Below, piece after piece: positions 1 through 9,666 of a stretch of 38,203 bases of DNA. The position numbers and the translations under genes are program-made. Where the stretch lies: contig BMTG01000028.1 in assembly GCA_014649555.1 (NCBI GenBank), positions 1-38,203 on the forward strand. The letters are read 5' to 3'. Below the pieces are notes generated by a model. That model was not told where the DNA came from, did not search any database, and saw only the letters and a list, made by a program, of their open reading frames with translations. Position 1 is the stretch's first letter, and every line of letters begins with the position of its first letter. The stretch is from Streptomyces globisporus. GTDB lineage: Bacteria; Actinomycetota; Actinomycetes; Streptomycetales; Streptomycetaceae.

Positions 1-828
<828 letters not shown>

Positions 829-847
829 CCCGGCCCCGTACACACGG

Positions 848-893
848 CGAAAGGGCCGCCGCCCGGGAATCCTCCCGGGCGGCGGCCCTTTCG
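848..893. terminator. Bidirectional hairpin between convergent genes
   Basis: Perfect 21-bp inverted repeat (848-868 with 873-893) around a 4-nt loop. The arms begin with CGAAA and end with TTTCG, so each strand reads a GC-rich stem followed by a short T run. It sits between the stops of the Gln-rich protein (+) and lysS (-). Confidence 0.9.
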
Positions 894-907
894 TCATTCA
901 CCGGGTG

Positions 908-2677
908 CTACGCGCCCAGCAGCCTGCGCACCCGGTCCGCCCCCACCGCGAGCAGCAGCGTGGGCAGGCGCGGGCCCGTGTCGCGGCTGACGAGGAGGCG
1001 GTAGAGCAGCGCGAAGAAGGACCGCTGCGCGGCCTTCAGCTCGGGCGTCGGCTTGGCGTCAGGCTCCAGGCCCGCCAGCACCTTCGGCACGCCGTAGACG
1101 AGCGTGGTGAGGCCGTCCAGCGACCAGTGCGTGTCGAGGCCCTCCAGGAGGAGGCGCAGCGATTCGCGGCCCAGGTCGTCGAGCGAGCCCAGCAGTTCCT
1201 TGTCGGGCTCGTCCCGGACGATGGTGCGGGCCTCGGCCGGGACCTGGGTGGTGATCCAGTTCTCGGCGCGGTCGAGGCGCGGGCGCGCCTCGTCGAGCGA
1301 GGTCAGCGGGTTCTCCGGGTCCAGCTCGCTGAGGATGCGCAGCGTCTGGTCCTCGGCGCCGGCGGTGATGTCGGCGACCGAGGCGAGCGTCCGGTACGGG
1401 AGCGGGTGCGGGGTGCTCGGGAGCTCCCCGGCGGCCGTGCGGACGGCCCGGGAGTGCGCGGCGGCGTCGGCGGGCAGCACCGTGCCGTCGGCGACCTTGC
1501 GGCCCAGCGAGTCCCACTCGTCGTACAGCCGCTGGATCTCCTGGTCGAAGGCGATCTTGAACGACTGGTTGGGCTTGCGGCGGGCGTAGAGCCAGCGCAG
1601 CAGCGGCGCCTCCATGATCTCCAGCGCGTCGGCCGGGGTGGGGACCCCGCCCTTGCTGCTGGACATCTTGGCCATGCCGGAGATGCCGACGAAGGCGTAC
1701 ATCGGCCCGATGGGCTGCACGCCGTCGAAGACCTCGCGGACGATCTGGCCGCCGACGACGAAGGAGGAGCCGGGCGAGGAGTGGTCGACGCCGCTGGGCT
1801 CGAAGATCACGCCCTCGTAGGCCCAGCGCATCGGCCAGTCGACCTTCCAGACCAGCTTGCCGCGGTTGAACTCGCTGAGCCGGACCGTCTCGGCGAAGCC
1901 GCAGGCCGAGCAGGTGTAGTTCAGCTCGGTGGTGTCGTCGTCGTAGGAGGTGACGACGGTGAGGTCCTTCTCGCAGTTGCCGCAGTAGGGCTTGTACGGG
2001 AAGTAGCCGGCGCTGTTGCCGCTGCCGTCGTCCTCGTCGGCGGCGCCGGAGCCCTCGGCGGCCTCCAGCTCGGCCTCGTCGACCTTCTTCTGCTGCTGCG
2101 GCTTCTTGCCGCCCTTGCCCTGAGCCGCGGCCGGGTCCTTCTTGGTCCGGTAGCGGTCGAGGACGGCGTCGATGTCGGCGCGGTGCTTCATCGCGTGCAG
2201 GATCTGCTCGCGGTAGGTCCCGGCGGTGTACTGCTCCGTCTGGCTGATTCCGTCGTACTCGACGCCCAGCTCGTCCAGGGCCGCCGTCATGGCGGCCTTG
2301 AAGTGCTCGGCCCAGTTCGGGTAGGCCGAGCCGGGCGGGGCGGGCACCGAGGTCAGCGGCTTGCCGATGTGCTCGGTCCAGGTCGCCTTGTCGACCCCCG
2401 GGATGCCCTCCGGGACCTTGCGGTAGCGGTCGTAGTCGTCCCAGGAGATCAGGTGGCGCACGGTGTACCCGCGGCGGCGGATCTCGTCGGCGACCAGGTG
2501 CGGGGTCATGACCTCGCGGAGGTTGCCGAGGTGGATCGGGCCCGACGGGGACAGACCGGAGGCGACGACGACCGGTTTGCCAGGCGCACGACGCTCCGAT
2601 TCGGCGATGACATCGTCCGCGAAGCGGGAGACCCAGTCGGTCTCGGTGCTGGTCTGACTCTCGGCCACGGTCGGCAC
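908..2677 (-). CDS. lysS: Lysyl-tRNA synthetase, class I
   Basis: Charges tRNA-Lys with lysine in the cytoplasm. This is the class I (archaeal-type) enzyme, not the class II bacterial type: the 589-residue protein has a Rossmann HIGH-type motif HLGN at residues 49-52 and a KMSSSKG loop at 337-343. Four cysteines, C232/C235 and C256/C259, form a zinc-ribbon-like pair. Residues about 181-224 are a charged, Gln- and acid-rich low-complexity insert just before the ribbon. The start is GTG at 2675-2677 with AGAGAAGG upstream. It is divergent from argS over a 138-bp spacer, so two aminoacyl-tRNA synthetases share one control region. It converges on the upstream gene across a strong hairpin. The symbol lysK is also used for this class. 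Confidence 0.95.
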   Translation of the reverse strand: MPTVAESQTSTETDWVSRFADDVIAESERRAPGKPVVVASGLSPSGPIHLGNLREVMTPHLVADEIRRRGYTVRHLISWDDYDRYRKVPEGIPGVDKATWTEHIGKPLTSVPAPPGSAYPNWAEHFKAAMTAALDELGVEYDGISQTEQYTAGTYREQILHAMKHRADIDAVLDRYRTKKDPAAAQGKGGKKPQQQKKVDEAELEAAEGSGAADEDDGSGNSAGYFPYKPYCGNCEKDLTVVTSYDDDTTELNYTCSACGFAETVRLSEFNRGKLVWKVDWPMRWAYEGVIFEPSGVDHSSPGSSFVVGGQIVREVFDGVQPIGPMYAFVGISGMAKMSSSKGGVPTPADALEIMEAPLLRWLYARRKPNQSFKIAFDQEIQRLYDEWDSLGRKVADGTVLPADAAAHSRAVRTAAGELPSTPHPLPYRTLASVADITAGAEDQTLRILSELDPENPLTSLDEARPRLDRAENWITTQVPAEARTIVRDEPDKELLGSLDDLGRESLRLLLEGLDTHWSLDGLTTLVYGVPKVLAGLEPDAKPTPELKAAQRSFFALLYRLLVSRDTGPRLPTLLLAVGADRVRRLLGA

Positions 2678-2815
2678 GTCCTTCTCTCGTTCTGTCGATT
2701 CCCGGTGGGTTGCCGACCATTCTCCCAGCTACACCCCGCAGCGCGAAAACGGCTTTACGCACCGTGGGATACTGGACCGATCCCTTGTACCCCTACGGAA
2801 ACGGCAGCCCGTCCC

Positions 2816-4597
2816 ATGCCTGAGCACGGCTCGGTCCCTTCCCTCGCTTCCACGCTCCAGCAGCAGCTGGCGGACGCCCTGACGGCAGCCCTGCCGGATG
2901 CCGGCACCGCGGACCCGCTGCTGCGCCGAAGCGACCGGGCCGACTTCCAGGCCAACGGCATCCTGGCGCTCGCCAAGAAGCTCAAGGGCAACCCCCGGGA
3001 GCTGGCCGCCCAGGTCACCGCCGCCCTTCCGGCGGGTGAGCTGATCAAGGACATCGAGGTCTCCGGACCCGGCTTCCTCAACATCACGCTCGCGGACAAG
3101 GCGATCGTCGAGACGCTGGCCGCCCGGGCCGCCGACCCCGAGGGCCGTCTCGGCGTGCCGGTGGCCGCGGACGCCGGAAAGACGGTCATCGACTACGCCC
3201 AGCCCAACGTGGCCAAGGAGATGCACGTCGGCCATCTGCGGTCGGCGGTCATCGGTGACGCGATGGTCAGGATCCTGGAGTTCACCGGCGAGGACGTCGT
3301 CCGGCGGCACCACATCGGCGACTGGGGCACCCAGTTCGGGATGCTCATCCAGTATCTGATCGAGCACCCGGGCGCCCTGAAGCACGAGGGCGGCGCGAGC
3401 GACGGTGAGGCGGCGATGTCGACGCTGAACCGGGTCTACAAGGCGTCCCGGGCCCTGTTCGACGCGGACGAGGAGTTCAAGGCCCGGTCCCGGGACCGGG
3501 TGGTGGCCCTCCAGGCCGGTGACCCGGAGACGCTGGAGCTGTGGCAGGGCTTCGTCGACGAGTCGAAGATCTACTTCCACTCGGTCTTCGACAAGCTCGA
3601 CATGGAGGTCCGCGACCCCGACATCGTCGGTGAGTCCGGCTACAACGACATGCTGGAGGAGACCTGCCGGATCCTGGAGGAGACGGGTGTCGCCGTCCGC
3701 TCCGAGGGTGCGCTGTGCGTGTTCTTCGACGATGTGAAGGGCCCGGACGGCAACAAGGTCCCGCTCATCGTGAAGAAGACGAACGGCGGTTACGGCTACG
3801 CGGCGACCGACCTCTCCGCGATCCGGAACCGGGTCCAGGACCTCAAGGCCGACACCCTGCTGTACGTGGTCGACGCACGGCAGTCGCTGCACTTCAAGAT
3901 GGTCTTCGAGACGGCCCGGCGGGCCGGCTGGCTGGGCGACGGCGTCCAGGCCGTGCAGCTCGCCTTCGGCACGGTCCTCGGCAAGGACGGCAAGCCGTTC
4001 AAGACCCGTGAGGGTGAGACGGTCCGGCTGGAGGACCTGCTCGACGAGGCGGTCGAGCGGGCCACCGCGGTCGTCCGGGAGAAGGCCGGGAAGGTGGGCC
4101 TGTCCGAGGAGGAGATCGTCGAGAACGGCCGGTACGTCGGCGTCGGCGCCGTGAAGTACGCGGACCTGTCGACCTCCGCCGTGCGGGACTACAAGTTCGA
4201 CCTGGACCAGATGGTGTCGCTGAACGGCGACACGTCGGTCTACCTCCAGTACGCGTACGCGCGGATCCAGTCGATCCTGCGCAAGGCCGGGGACGCGGTT
4301 CCGGCCGCCCATCCGGAGCTGTCGCTGGCCCCGGCGGAGCGGGCGCTCGGCCTGCACCTGGACCAGTTCGGCGAGGTGCTCTCCGAGGTGGCCGCGGGCT
4401 ACGAGCCGCACAAGCTGGCCGCGTACCTCTACCAGCTGGCGTCGCACCTGACCACGTTCTACGACCAGTGCCAGGTGCTCAGCCCGGACAACGCCCCGGA
4501 GGTCGTCGAGAACCGGCTCTTCCTGGTCGAGCTGACCGCCCGGACCCTGCACCGGGGGATGGAGCTGCTGGGCATCCGGACGCCCGAGCGGCTCTGA
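2816..4597 (+). CDS. argS: Arginyl-tRNA synthetase
   Basis: Charges tRNA-Arg with arginine. The 593-residue protein matches the usual ArgRS length. It has an N-terminal Add1 domain (about 1-110), the HIGH-type motif HVGH at 137-140 within [16 protein letters not shown], a degenerate KMSKS loop KTREG at 396-400 (usual for this family) and a C-terminal DALR anticodon-binding domain beginning near [16 protein letters not shown] chose ATG 2816 because the reading frame further upstream runs antisense through lysS. A recognisable ribosome binding site is weak (GGAAACGG about 15 nt upstream). The gene ends just before a 21-bp hairpin. Confidence 0.95.
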   Translation: MPEHGSVPSLASTLQQQLADALTAALPDAGTADPLLRRSDRADFQANGILALAKKLKGNPRELAAQVTAALPAGELIKDIEVSGPGFLNITLADKAIVETLAARAADPEGRLGVPVAADAGKTVIDYAQPNVAKEMHVGHLRSAVIGDAMVRILEFTGEDVVRRHHIGDWGTQFGMLIQYLIEHPGALKHEGGASDGEAAMSTLNRVYKASRALFDADEEFKARSRDRVVALQAGDPETLELWQGFVDESKIYFHSVFDKLDMEVRDPDIVGESGYNDMLEETCRILEETGVAVRSEGALCVFFDDVKGPDGNKVPLIVKKTNGGYGYAATDLSAIRNRVQDLKADTLLYVVDARQSLHFKMVFETARRAGWLGDGVQAVQLAFGTVLGKDGKPFKTREGETVRLEDLLDEAVERATAVVREKAGKVGLSEEEIVENGRYVGVGAVKYADLSTSAVRDYKFDLDQMVSLNGDTSVYLQYAYARIQSILRKAGDAVPAAHPELSLAPAERALGLHLDQFGEVLSEVAAGYEPHKLAAYLYQLASHLTTFYDQCQVLSPDNAPEVVENRLFLVELTARTLHRGMELLGIRTPERL

Positions 4598-4612
4598 CGG
4601 CGTCTGCGGTAC

Positions 4613-4661
4613 GTACGCGCTCGGCCCCGGCACGTGACAGGTGCCGGGGCCGAGCGCGTAC
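4613..4661. terminator. Hairpin after argS
   Basis: Perfect 21-bp stem (4613-4633 with 4641-4661) and a 7-nt loop, between the convergent stops of argS (+) and the GvpU-like gene (-). It has no long T tract, typical of Streptomyces terminators. Confidence 0.85.
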
Positions 4662-4669
4662 CTACGAAG

Positions 4670-5110
4670 TCACTGCGGGCGGCCCAGCGCCCACCCCGAC
4701 ACGTCGGAGAGGCGTCCGCGCCACAGCGGCAGGGAGACGGGCATCATGGCCCCGGAGACGAGGGTGACGTCCCGCAGATGGATCCAGCGGGGCAGCCGGG
4801 CCGCCCCCGACGCGTCCTCCTCCGCGCGCAGTTCCCGCACGCCCTGGTCGACGGTCTCGGGGAACTCGGCGAGCAGGTTGGCCCCCTCGCCCTCGACCTG
4901 GCGCAGGCTCCTGGCCCACTCGGCCTTCCACTGCTCGTGCCCGATGACGTCCCCGTGCAGGATGCCGCCGGGGTGGGTGAGCGTGAGGGGCAGGCTGGAG
5001 CGCGGGTCCTCGTCCAGGAGCTGGATGAGCAGCTGGAGCTGAAGATCCGGCAGGGGTTCGGTGATCACCGCGGCGGACGGTGCCGGCGAGGTCTCGGCGG
5101 TGGCGCTCAT
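4670..5110 (-). CDS. GvpU-like protein (orphan gas-vesicle accessory family)
   Basis: A 146-residue soluble protein. Two blocks resemble what I remember of the GvpU accessory gas-vesicle family: a strand pair LTLTHPGGILHGDVIGHEQW near residue 45, and a C-terminal block IHLRDVTLVSGAMMP followed by LWRGRLSDVSGWALG. The middle is a helical acidic stretch. The start is ATG 5110, with AAGGGCAGG immediately upstream; a GTG at 5125 is in frame but would sit inside that binding site. No other gvp gene lies in the window, so a role in gas vesicles is not supported here. The gene follows the phospholipase-D-family gene on the same strand after 90 bp and may be cotranscribed. The family assignment is from memory. 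Confidence 0.6.
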   Translation of the reverse strand: MSATAETSPAPSAAVITEPLPDLQLQLLIQLLDEDPRSSLPLTLTHPGGILHGDVIGHEQWKAEWARSLRQVEGEGANLLAEFPETVDQGVRELRAEEDASGAARLPRWIHLRDVTLVSGAMMPVSLPLWRGRLSDVSGWALGRPQ

Positions 5111-5200
5111 GGGCCTGCCCTTCACGTGGCGATGGCGGACGACGGTCGTCCTCCCCGCCTGCCCGGTGAAGGCGCGAGCACGCCCCCGGGGCCCCAGTTC

Positions 5201-6412
5201 TCAGAGGAACCGGCGGATGGGCACGACGGCCGCTTCCTTGGCCCGCTGGAGGAGGTCGCGGCGCTTCCACCGGCCGCGCTCGATCAGCACGCTGTTCTCG
5301 CGGTCCTCCTCGAAGTGGCCGTCGAGGGTGGCGGTGAAGTCCTGGTCGAGGACGGCGAGCATGACTTCCTCGTCGTGGTCGAGGGAGCGCCGGTTGAAGT
5401 TGGTGGAGCCGATGAGCGAGGCGACCCGGTCGATGGTGAGGGTCTTGGTGTGCATCATCGTCGGCTGGTACTGGTGGATCTTCACGCCGCAGGCGGTCAG
5501 GTCCTCGTAGTAGCGCTGCCCGGCGAGCTGGCAGACCCGCTTGTCGGTGTGCGGGCCCGGGAGCAGGATCTCGACCTCCACCCCGCGCGCGGCGGCGGCG
5601 CACAGCAGCCCGGTGAAGTAGGCGTCGGGGGCGAAGTAGGCGGTGGTGAGGCGGATGCGTTCCTCGGCGGACTCCAGGACGACCCGGATCAGGGTCTGCA
5701 TGTCCTGCCAGCCGAAGGAGGCCGAGCCGCGCACCACCTGGACGACGGAGTCGCCGTGGTGCTCCTCGGTGACGAACCGGTCGCGGTCGTCGAACAGCTC
5801 GTCGTGGCACTCGGCCCAGTTCTGGGCGAACGCGGCGGCCAGTCCGTCGACGGCGGGCCCGGTGACCTGGACGTGGGTGTCGCGCCACTCGTGCTCGTTG
5901 CGGGCGTCGCCGCACCACTCCTCGGCTATCCCGACGCCGCCGGTGAACGCGGTGCGCTCGTCGACGACGAGGACCTTGCGGTGGCAGCGGTGGTTCTGCT
6001 TGAGCGGTGAGAGGTAGAGGGGCTTGCGGAACCAGGTCACGGTGACCCCGGCCTCGTCCATCATGGCCAGCTGGTCCTTCTCGATGAGCCGCGATCCGAA
6101 CCCGTCGAGCATGAGCCGCACCCGGACCCCGGCGCGGGCGCGGTCGGCCAGGGCCTCGGCGAACTGGTGAGCGATGTCACCCCGCCAGTAGACGAACGTC
6201 ATCAGATCGACGGTGTGCTCCGCCTCCCTGATGGCCTTCAGCATCGCGCCGAAGATGGCGTCGCCGTTACGGAGCGGGACGAGGGAGTTCCCCTCGGTGG
6301 CGGCGATACCGATCAGCCGCTCAAGTCTGCGTCTGAGTCGTTGGGAGCGTTCCTCGCAGGTACGGTCCTCCGGGGCCGTGCGATCGGAGGCTTCGGCTGC
6401 AGTGGCGGACAT
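5201..6412 (-). CDS. Phospholipase D superfamily protein, cardiolipin synthase-like
   Basis: A 403-residue protein with two HKD motifs, the catalytic signature of the PLD superfamily: H144-x-K146-x4-D151 (HRKVLVVDERTAFTGG) and H321-x-K323-x4-D328 (HTKTLTIDRVASLIGSTNFN). The GSTNFNRRS block after the second motif is typical of bacterial cardiolipin synthases. Unlike classical Cls it lacks N-terminal membrane spans and begins with a polar helix, as in ClsB-like or soluble forms. The likely reaction is phosphatidyl transfer or phosphodiester hydrolysis on phospholipids at the inner membrane face. The start is ATG 6410-6412, with AGGTGA 4 nt upstream. The exact substrate cannot be read from sequence. 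Confidence 0.85.
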   Translation of the reverse strand: MSATAAEASDRTAPEDRTCEERSQRLRRRLERLIGIAATEGNSLVPLRNGDAIFGAMLKAIREAEHTVDLMTFVYWRGDIAHQFAEALADRARAGVRVRLMLDGFGSRLIEKDQLAMMDEAGVTVTWFRKPLYLSPLKQNHRCHRKVLVVDERTAFTGGVGIAEEWCGDARNEHEWRDTHVQVTGPAVDGLAAAFAQNWAECHDELFDDRDRFVTEEHHGDSVVQVVRGSASFGWQDMQTLIRVVLESAEERIRLTTAYFAPDAYFTGLLCAAAARGVEVEILLPGPHTDKRVCQLAGQRYYEDLTACGVKIHQYQPTMMHTKTLTIDRVASLIGSTNFNRRSLDHDEEVMLAVLDQDFTATLDGHFEEDRENSVLIERGRWKRRDLLQRAKEAAVVPIRRFL

Positions 6413-6591
6413 GAATCACCTGTGGGTTCGCGGGCGGGGCGGCCGCACGCCGTCGTCGAGCGGTGGTGAGGCTGCCAGAACCTCGCAGACTGTACTCCCG
6501 AGTTCTGGACATGTGTACGACCGCTTATTGGTCAGCCACCGATATGAACCGATGCACGAACTTCGACCGGTACGTCACCGAATGCCCGGAA

Positions 6592-7425
6592 TCAGCGCCG
6601 CTCCTCCTGCCCTCCGTCCCAGGTCGCCGTGTCGGGGTCGATGCCGTGCGCACGCGCGCCTGCGTCGATGATGCGACGGAACCACCTCGCGAGGCCGGGG
6701 CGGATGCCGTCGTAATGAGCGGCGAATCCCGGATCGGCCTCGTACATGCGGCCGAGGCAGACCTGCATCTGCCGGGTGAGCGGGAAGTACGAGGCGAAGA
6801 CCTCGCGGTGCCGCTCGACGAGCCGGTTCGCCTCCGGACTCCCGGGTGGGATCCCGGCGTCCATCGCCTCCCCCAGGGCGCGGTCGAGGTCCGCCATGTC
6901 GTCGGCGACGGCCTGCCACTCCTCCGGACTGCGCGAGGCCGAGCGTTCGGCGTACTGCCGCCACTGCGTCGTGTCCCCGTAGCGCAGGCGGGCCCGGGAC
7001 GGACCGTCCGGATCCCATCCGGGGCCGAAGATCGCGGCCTGCTGTTCGTCCGTCAGCAGCGGGCCGCCCTCATGGGCCTCGATCATCCGGTCGAGGCCGG
7101 CGCCGAGCTGCTGGAGGCGGTCGATCCGTTCGGCGACCTGGGCGCGCTGCGCGCGCAGCGCGCCGAGCACGTCATCGGTCATGTCGTCCAGGACGGTCCG
7201 GATCCTGTCCAGGCCGAGACCCAGCTCGCGGTAGACCACGATGCGGTGCAGGCGTTCCAGATCACCGGCGGTGTAGAGCCGGTATCCGGCAGCCGTGCGC
7301 AGCGACGGCTGCGCCAGACCGATCTCGTCCCAGTGGTGCAGCGCGCGGACCGTCACTCCCAGCCGCGCCGAGACCTGACCGACGGTCAGGCCGTCGGCGT
7401 CCGTGGTGTCAGGCATGCCTCTCAT
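6592..7425 (-). CDS. MerR-family regulator with TipAS-type effector domain
   Basis: A 277-residue regulator. Residues about 13-80 are a MerR winged HTH (LTVGQVSARLGVTVRALHHW, then the wing TAAGYRLYTAGDLERL), followed by the dimerisation coiled coil with DRIRTVLDD. The C-terminal half is all-helical, starts near GGPLLTDEQQAAIFG and matches the TipAS drug-recognition domain, which binds thiopeptides in TipAL itself. The gene overlaps the 3' end of the VOC gene by 17 bp from ATG 7425 (or 8 bp from ATG 7416), so the two are translationally coupled. A MerR-type promoter precedes the VOC gene, which suggests autoregulation of the pair. Ligand unknown. Confidence 0.85.
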   Translation of the reverse strand: MRGMPDTTDADGLTVGQVSARLGVTVRALHHWDEIGLAQPSLRTAAGYRLYTAGDLERLHRIVVYRELGLGLDRIRTVLDDMTDDVLGALRAQRAQVAERIDRLQQLGAGLDRMIEAHEGGPLLTDEQQAAIFGPGWDPDGPSRARLRYGDTTQWRQYAERSASRSPEEWQAVADDMADLDRALGEAMDAGIPPGSPEANRLVERHREVFASYFPLTRQMQVCLGRMYEADPGFAAHYDGIRPGLARWFRRIIDAGARAHGIDPDTATWDGGQEERR

Positions 7426-7945
7426 TGTCGGCGTGCCCGTCGCCGGGTGGGGTGATGCCCATGGCTTCGAGGTTCCGCGCCTCCCGGCTCGCCGGGTCGA
7501 AGGGCTTGGCGGCGGTGAAGACGACCCTGGCGTTCTCCGGCGTGATCACCTCCACGTCGCGGGTGTTCCAGGCGGTGTCCCGGGGACCGTCGACCGAGTC
7601 CGGGCGCAGCGCACGGCAGGTCTCGGCGAGGGACTCCACCTGGCTGAGTACGCCCGCGAAGCTGAAGCCCATCGCCGGTGGCTGCTCCGGAACGCTCGCC
7701 GCCACGACGAGGAGGACGTCCTGGAACGCCCACCGGCGCAGATGCACCAGCGTGCCGGGGACGCTGAACAGCTCGAAGAACCCCAGCCCCTGAACCCAGA
7801 AGTCCACCGACGCCGCCAGATCGCTGGTGGGGATCGTCACGAACGCGGGCATTCCGTAGATGCCACGGAACGGCTCCGGCGGAACCGCGTCCGGACCGGG
7901 GGCGGGCACGGGACTCATCTCGAACGCGTTGTAGTAGTCGCTCAT
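7409..7945 (-). CDS. VOC superfamily (glyoxalase/bleomycin-resistance fold) protein
   Basis: A 178-residue protein with one paired beta-alpha-beta-beta-beta module: MPAFVTIPTSDLAASVDFWV then GLGFFELFSVPGTLVHLRR, and a second half ending DVEVITPENARVVFTAAKPFD. Members bind metals and act as dioxygenases, glyoxalases or drug-sequestering proteins; this one cannot be assigned. It is first in a two-gene operon with the MerR/TipAS regulator, and such pairs often respond to a drug-like inducer that the VOC protein may bind. The start is ATG 7943-7945; GAAGGT upstream could be a -10 element or a binding site. Confidence 0.8.
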   Translation of the reverse strand: MSDYYNAFEMSPVPAPGPDAVPPEPFRGIYGMPAFVTIPTSDLAASVDFWVQGLGFFELFSVPGTLVHLRRWAFQDVLLVVAASVPEQPPAMGFSFAGVLSQVESLAETCRALRPDSVDGPRDTAWNTRDVEVITPENARVVFTAAKPFDPASREARNLEAMGITPPGDGHADNERHA

Positions 7946-7952
7946 GCACCCG

Positions 7953-7983
7953 ACCTTCGGGCCTCACGCAACGTGAGGGTCAA
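7953..7983 (-). promoter_or_regulatory. MerR-type promoter with dyad in a 19-bp spacer
   Basis: Reading the minus strand, TTGACC (7978-7983) is followed after exactly 19 bp by GAAGGT (7953-7958). The spacer contains the inverted repeat CCTCACG-N3-CGTGAGG (7962-7978). A long 19-bp spacer carrying a dyad next to the -35 is the hallmark of MerR-family target promoters. The predicted transcription start is at or next to the VOC start codon. The likely regulator is the adjacent MerR/TipAS protein. Confidence 0.75.
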
Positions 7984-8010
7984 GTCGGCATCATGAGCGT
8001 ACGAAACGCA

Positions 8011-9471
8011 TCAGGGCTGACCGGCGCGCTCCCACCCGTAATCGGGGCCGCCGTGCACGTACTCCGGGCGCCCCTTCATCCCGCTCAGCCGGAACGGCTT
8101 CCCCCGGTCGTCGATCCGCAGAACCCCCTCCTTGCCGCCGCTGCTCCACTCCAGCTCCAGGTACCAGCTGACGTCGTAGCTCACGGCCTTCATCTCCAGG
8201 TTGAAGACCTCCACGTCCTCGGACGACACCTTGTACGGGAAGTCCACGGCCGGAACCTCGATGTCCCCCTGCGTCCCCGGCACCGGCCGGAGGACGGGGC
8301 TCCCGGCGTCGAGGTGGGAGGCGAAGGTCTGCGGCGTGATCCCGCTGCCGCAGCCGTTGCCCATCAGGTACGCCGACCAGGGCAGCGGTGCCTTGCGGGA
8401 CACGACGCGGACGTTCATCCCCTTCAGGACGACCGCCTCGCGCGAGGTCCCCTGCACGGTGAGCTGGAGCCGGGTGATCCCGCCCTCGACCCCGCCGTAC
8501 GACTCCGCCCAGCCGCGCCGGTCCCGCGGCGCGGGCGGCGGGTCGAGCTCTTCGGGCCCCCGGTTCACCAGGTAGTGCTGGCCGCAGGGTTCTTCCCAGT
8601 TGTACGAGGAGATGCTGACGGTCGGCGGAGCCCCGAGGCCTGTACCGCCGCCGCCTTCGCCGCCCCCGCTCTGGGACTGCCCGGCACCCGGGCCCGCCGA
8701 GGGCTTCCCGGACGGCTGCCCCGGCGGGGACGCGGAGGCATCTGCCGAGGGATGGGCCGGACTCGGACTGCCGGAGGGCCGGGGCGCGGCCGAGGCGGAG
8801 CCTCCCGGCGCGGCGGCGGGGCCCCCGGCGGCGTCCTCCAACCGGTCCGCGGCGCTCCCGCCGCCCTCCTTGCCCGACCCGGCGAGTTCGACGGCGACGA
8901 CAGTGGTGGGCACGAGGAGCGCGGCGACCCCGGCGGCGGCGACGAGCACCCGCGTACGCCGGGAGAGCCGGGTCCAGCGGGAGCCCGGGGCCGACCGATG
9001 GCCGCTGCCGACGCCGGCTGACGTAACGTCCGGCGCGGAGGGCGGGGACGACTCGGCCGACTCCGGCGGCTCACTCGCCTCGACCGCACCAGGAACGGCG
9101 GCAGGCACGACGTCGGACGCGTTGCCAGGCGCGATGTCAGACAGGACATCAGACGCGACATCAGACGCGACGTCAGGGACAGCAGCAGCCGGAGCCGCCG
9201 TCGCAGCGCCCGCCGGAGGCCGCCGCCGGGCCGCGTCCGCCACGATCCACCGCCGGTGCACCTCCACCAGCTCGTCGCCCGACGCCCCGCACACCCGCGC
9301 GAACCGCTCCACCGGAGCGAACTCGTTCGGCACGGCGTCCCCGTTGCAGTACCGGTGGAGGGTCGACGTACTGACGTGCAGCTTCCCCGCCAGCACACCG
9401 TAACTGCGCCCCGAACGGCCCTTCAGATCTTTCAGCAGAGCCGCGAAATCCACGGCCTCCGGCGTCGCCAC
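8011..9471 (-). CDS. Membrane-anchored XRE/HTH protein with extracytoplasmic domain
   Basis: A 486-residue protein. Residues about 8-60 form a Cro/CI-type HTH (LKDLKGRSGRSYGVLAGKLH, then STSTLHRYCNGDAVP). A long Ala/Asp/Pro linker follows, then one membrane span at about 174-196 (RVLVAAAGVAALLVPTTVVAV). Residues 200-280 are a Ser/Pro/Gly-rich wall-spanning stretch, followed by a beta-rich domain of about 200 residues that contains two cysteines (EEPCGQHYLV and GNGCGSGI). The layout implies a cytoplasmic DNA-binding head tied to an exported sensor or structural domain, comparable in layout to RodZ. The start is GTG 9471 with GAAGGGG upstream. It is divergent from the DUF4232 lipoprotein gene, with a large palindrome between them. 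Confidence 0.75.
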   Translation of the reverse strand: MATPEAVDFAALLKDLKGRSGRSYGVLAGKLHVSTSTLHRYCNGDAVPNEFAPVERFARVCGASGDELVEVHRRWIVADAARRRPPAGAATAAPAAAVPDVASDVASDVLSDIAPGNASDVVPAAVPGAVEASEPPESAESSPPSAPDVTSAGVGSGHRSAPGSRWTRLSRRTRVLVAAAGVAALLVPTTVVAVELAGSGKEGGGSAADRLEDAAGGPAAAPGGSASAAPRPSGSPSPAHPSADASASPPGQPSGKPSAGPGAGQSQSGGGEGGGGTGLGAPPTVSISSYNWEEPCGQHYLVNRGPEELDPPPAPRDRRGWAESYGGVEGGITRLQLTVQGTSREAVVLKGMNVRVVSRKAPLPWSAYLMGNGCGSGITPQTFASHLDAGSPVLRPVPGTQGDIEVPAVDFPYKVSSEDVEVFNLEMKAVSYDVSWYLELEWSSGGKEGVLRIDDRGKPFRLSGMKGRPEYVHGGPDYGWERAGQP

Positions 9472-9492
9472 GACGGCGTTCCCCTTCCTCGT

Positions 9493-9520
9493 GCGTCCCG
9501 GAACGGCGTTCCAGGGACGC
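9493..9520. promoter_or_regulatory. 28-nt interrupted palindrome in a divergent promoter region
   Basis: GCGTCCC-GGAACG-G-CGTTCC-A-GGGACGC is a near-perfect inverted repeat with only one unpaired A. It lies 22 bp before the start of the membrane HTH gene. A further GTTCC block occurs nearby (around 9550). It is a candidate operator for the adjacent HTH protein or for a regulator of the lipoprotein gene. Confidence 0.5.
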
Positions 9521-9666
9521 GGAATTCCCGCAGGTCACCGTATGCGTAGACGTTCCAGCTTCCCCAATGGTTCGGCAGGCGTTGCGGCCGGATTCCGCCA
9601 CCCCACAAGCTCGGACCAGACCACAGCAGGACCGCAGACCAACCGAGCACGGGGAGAACCACCGCC

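Noticed and set aside
905-4597. A single 1230-codon open frame covering the antisense of lysS and all of argS
   Set aside because: The first half is antisense to lysS and is low-complexity Arg/Val/Gly; only the part from ATG 2816 is argS.
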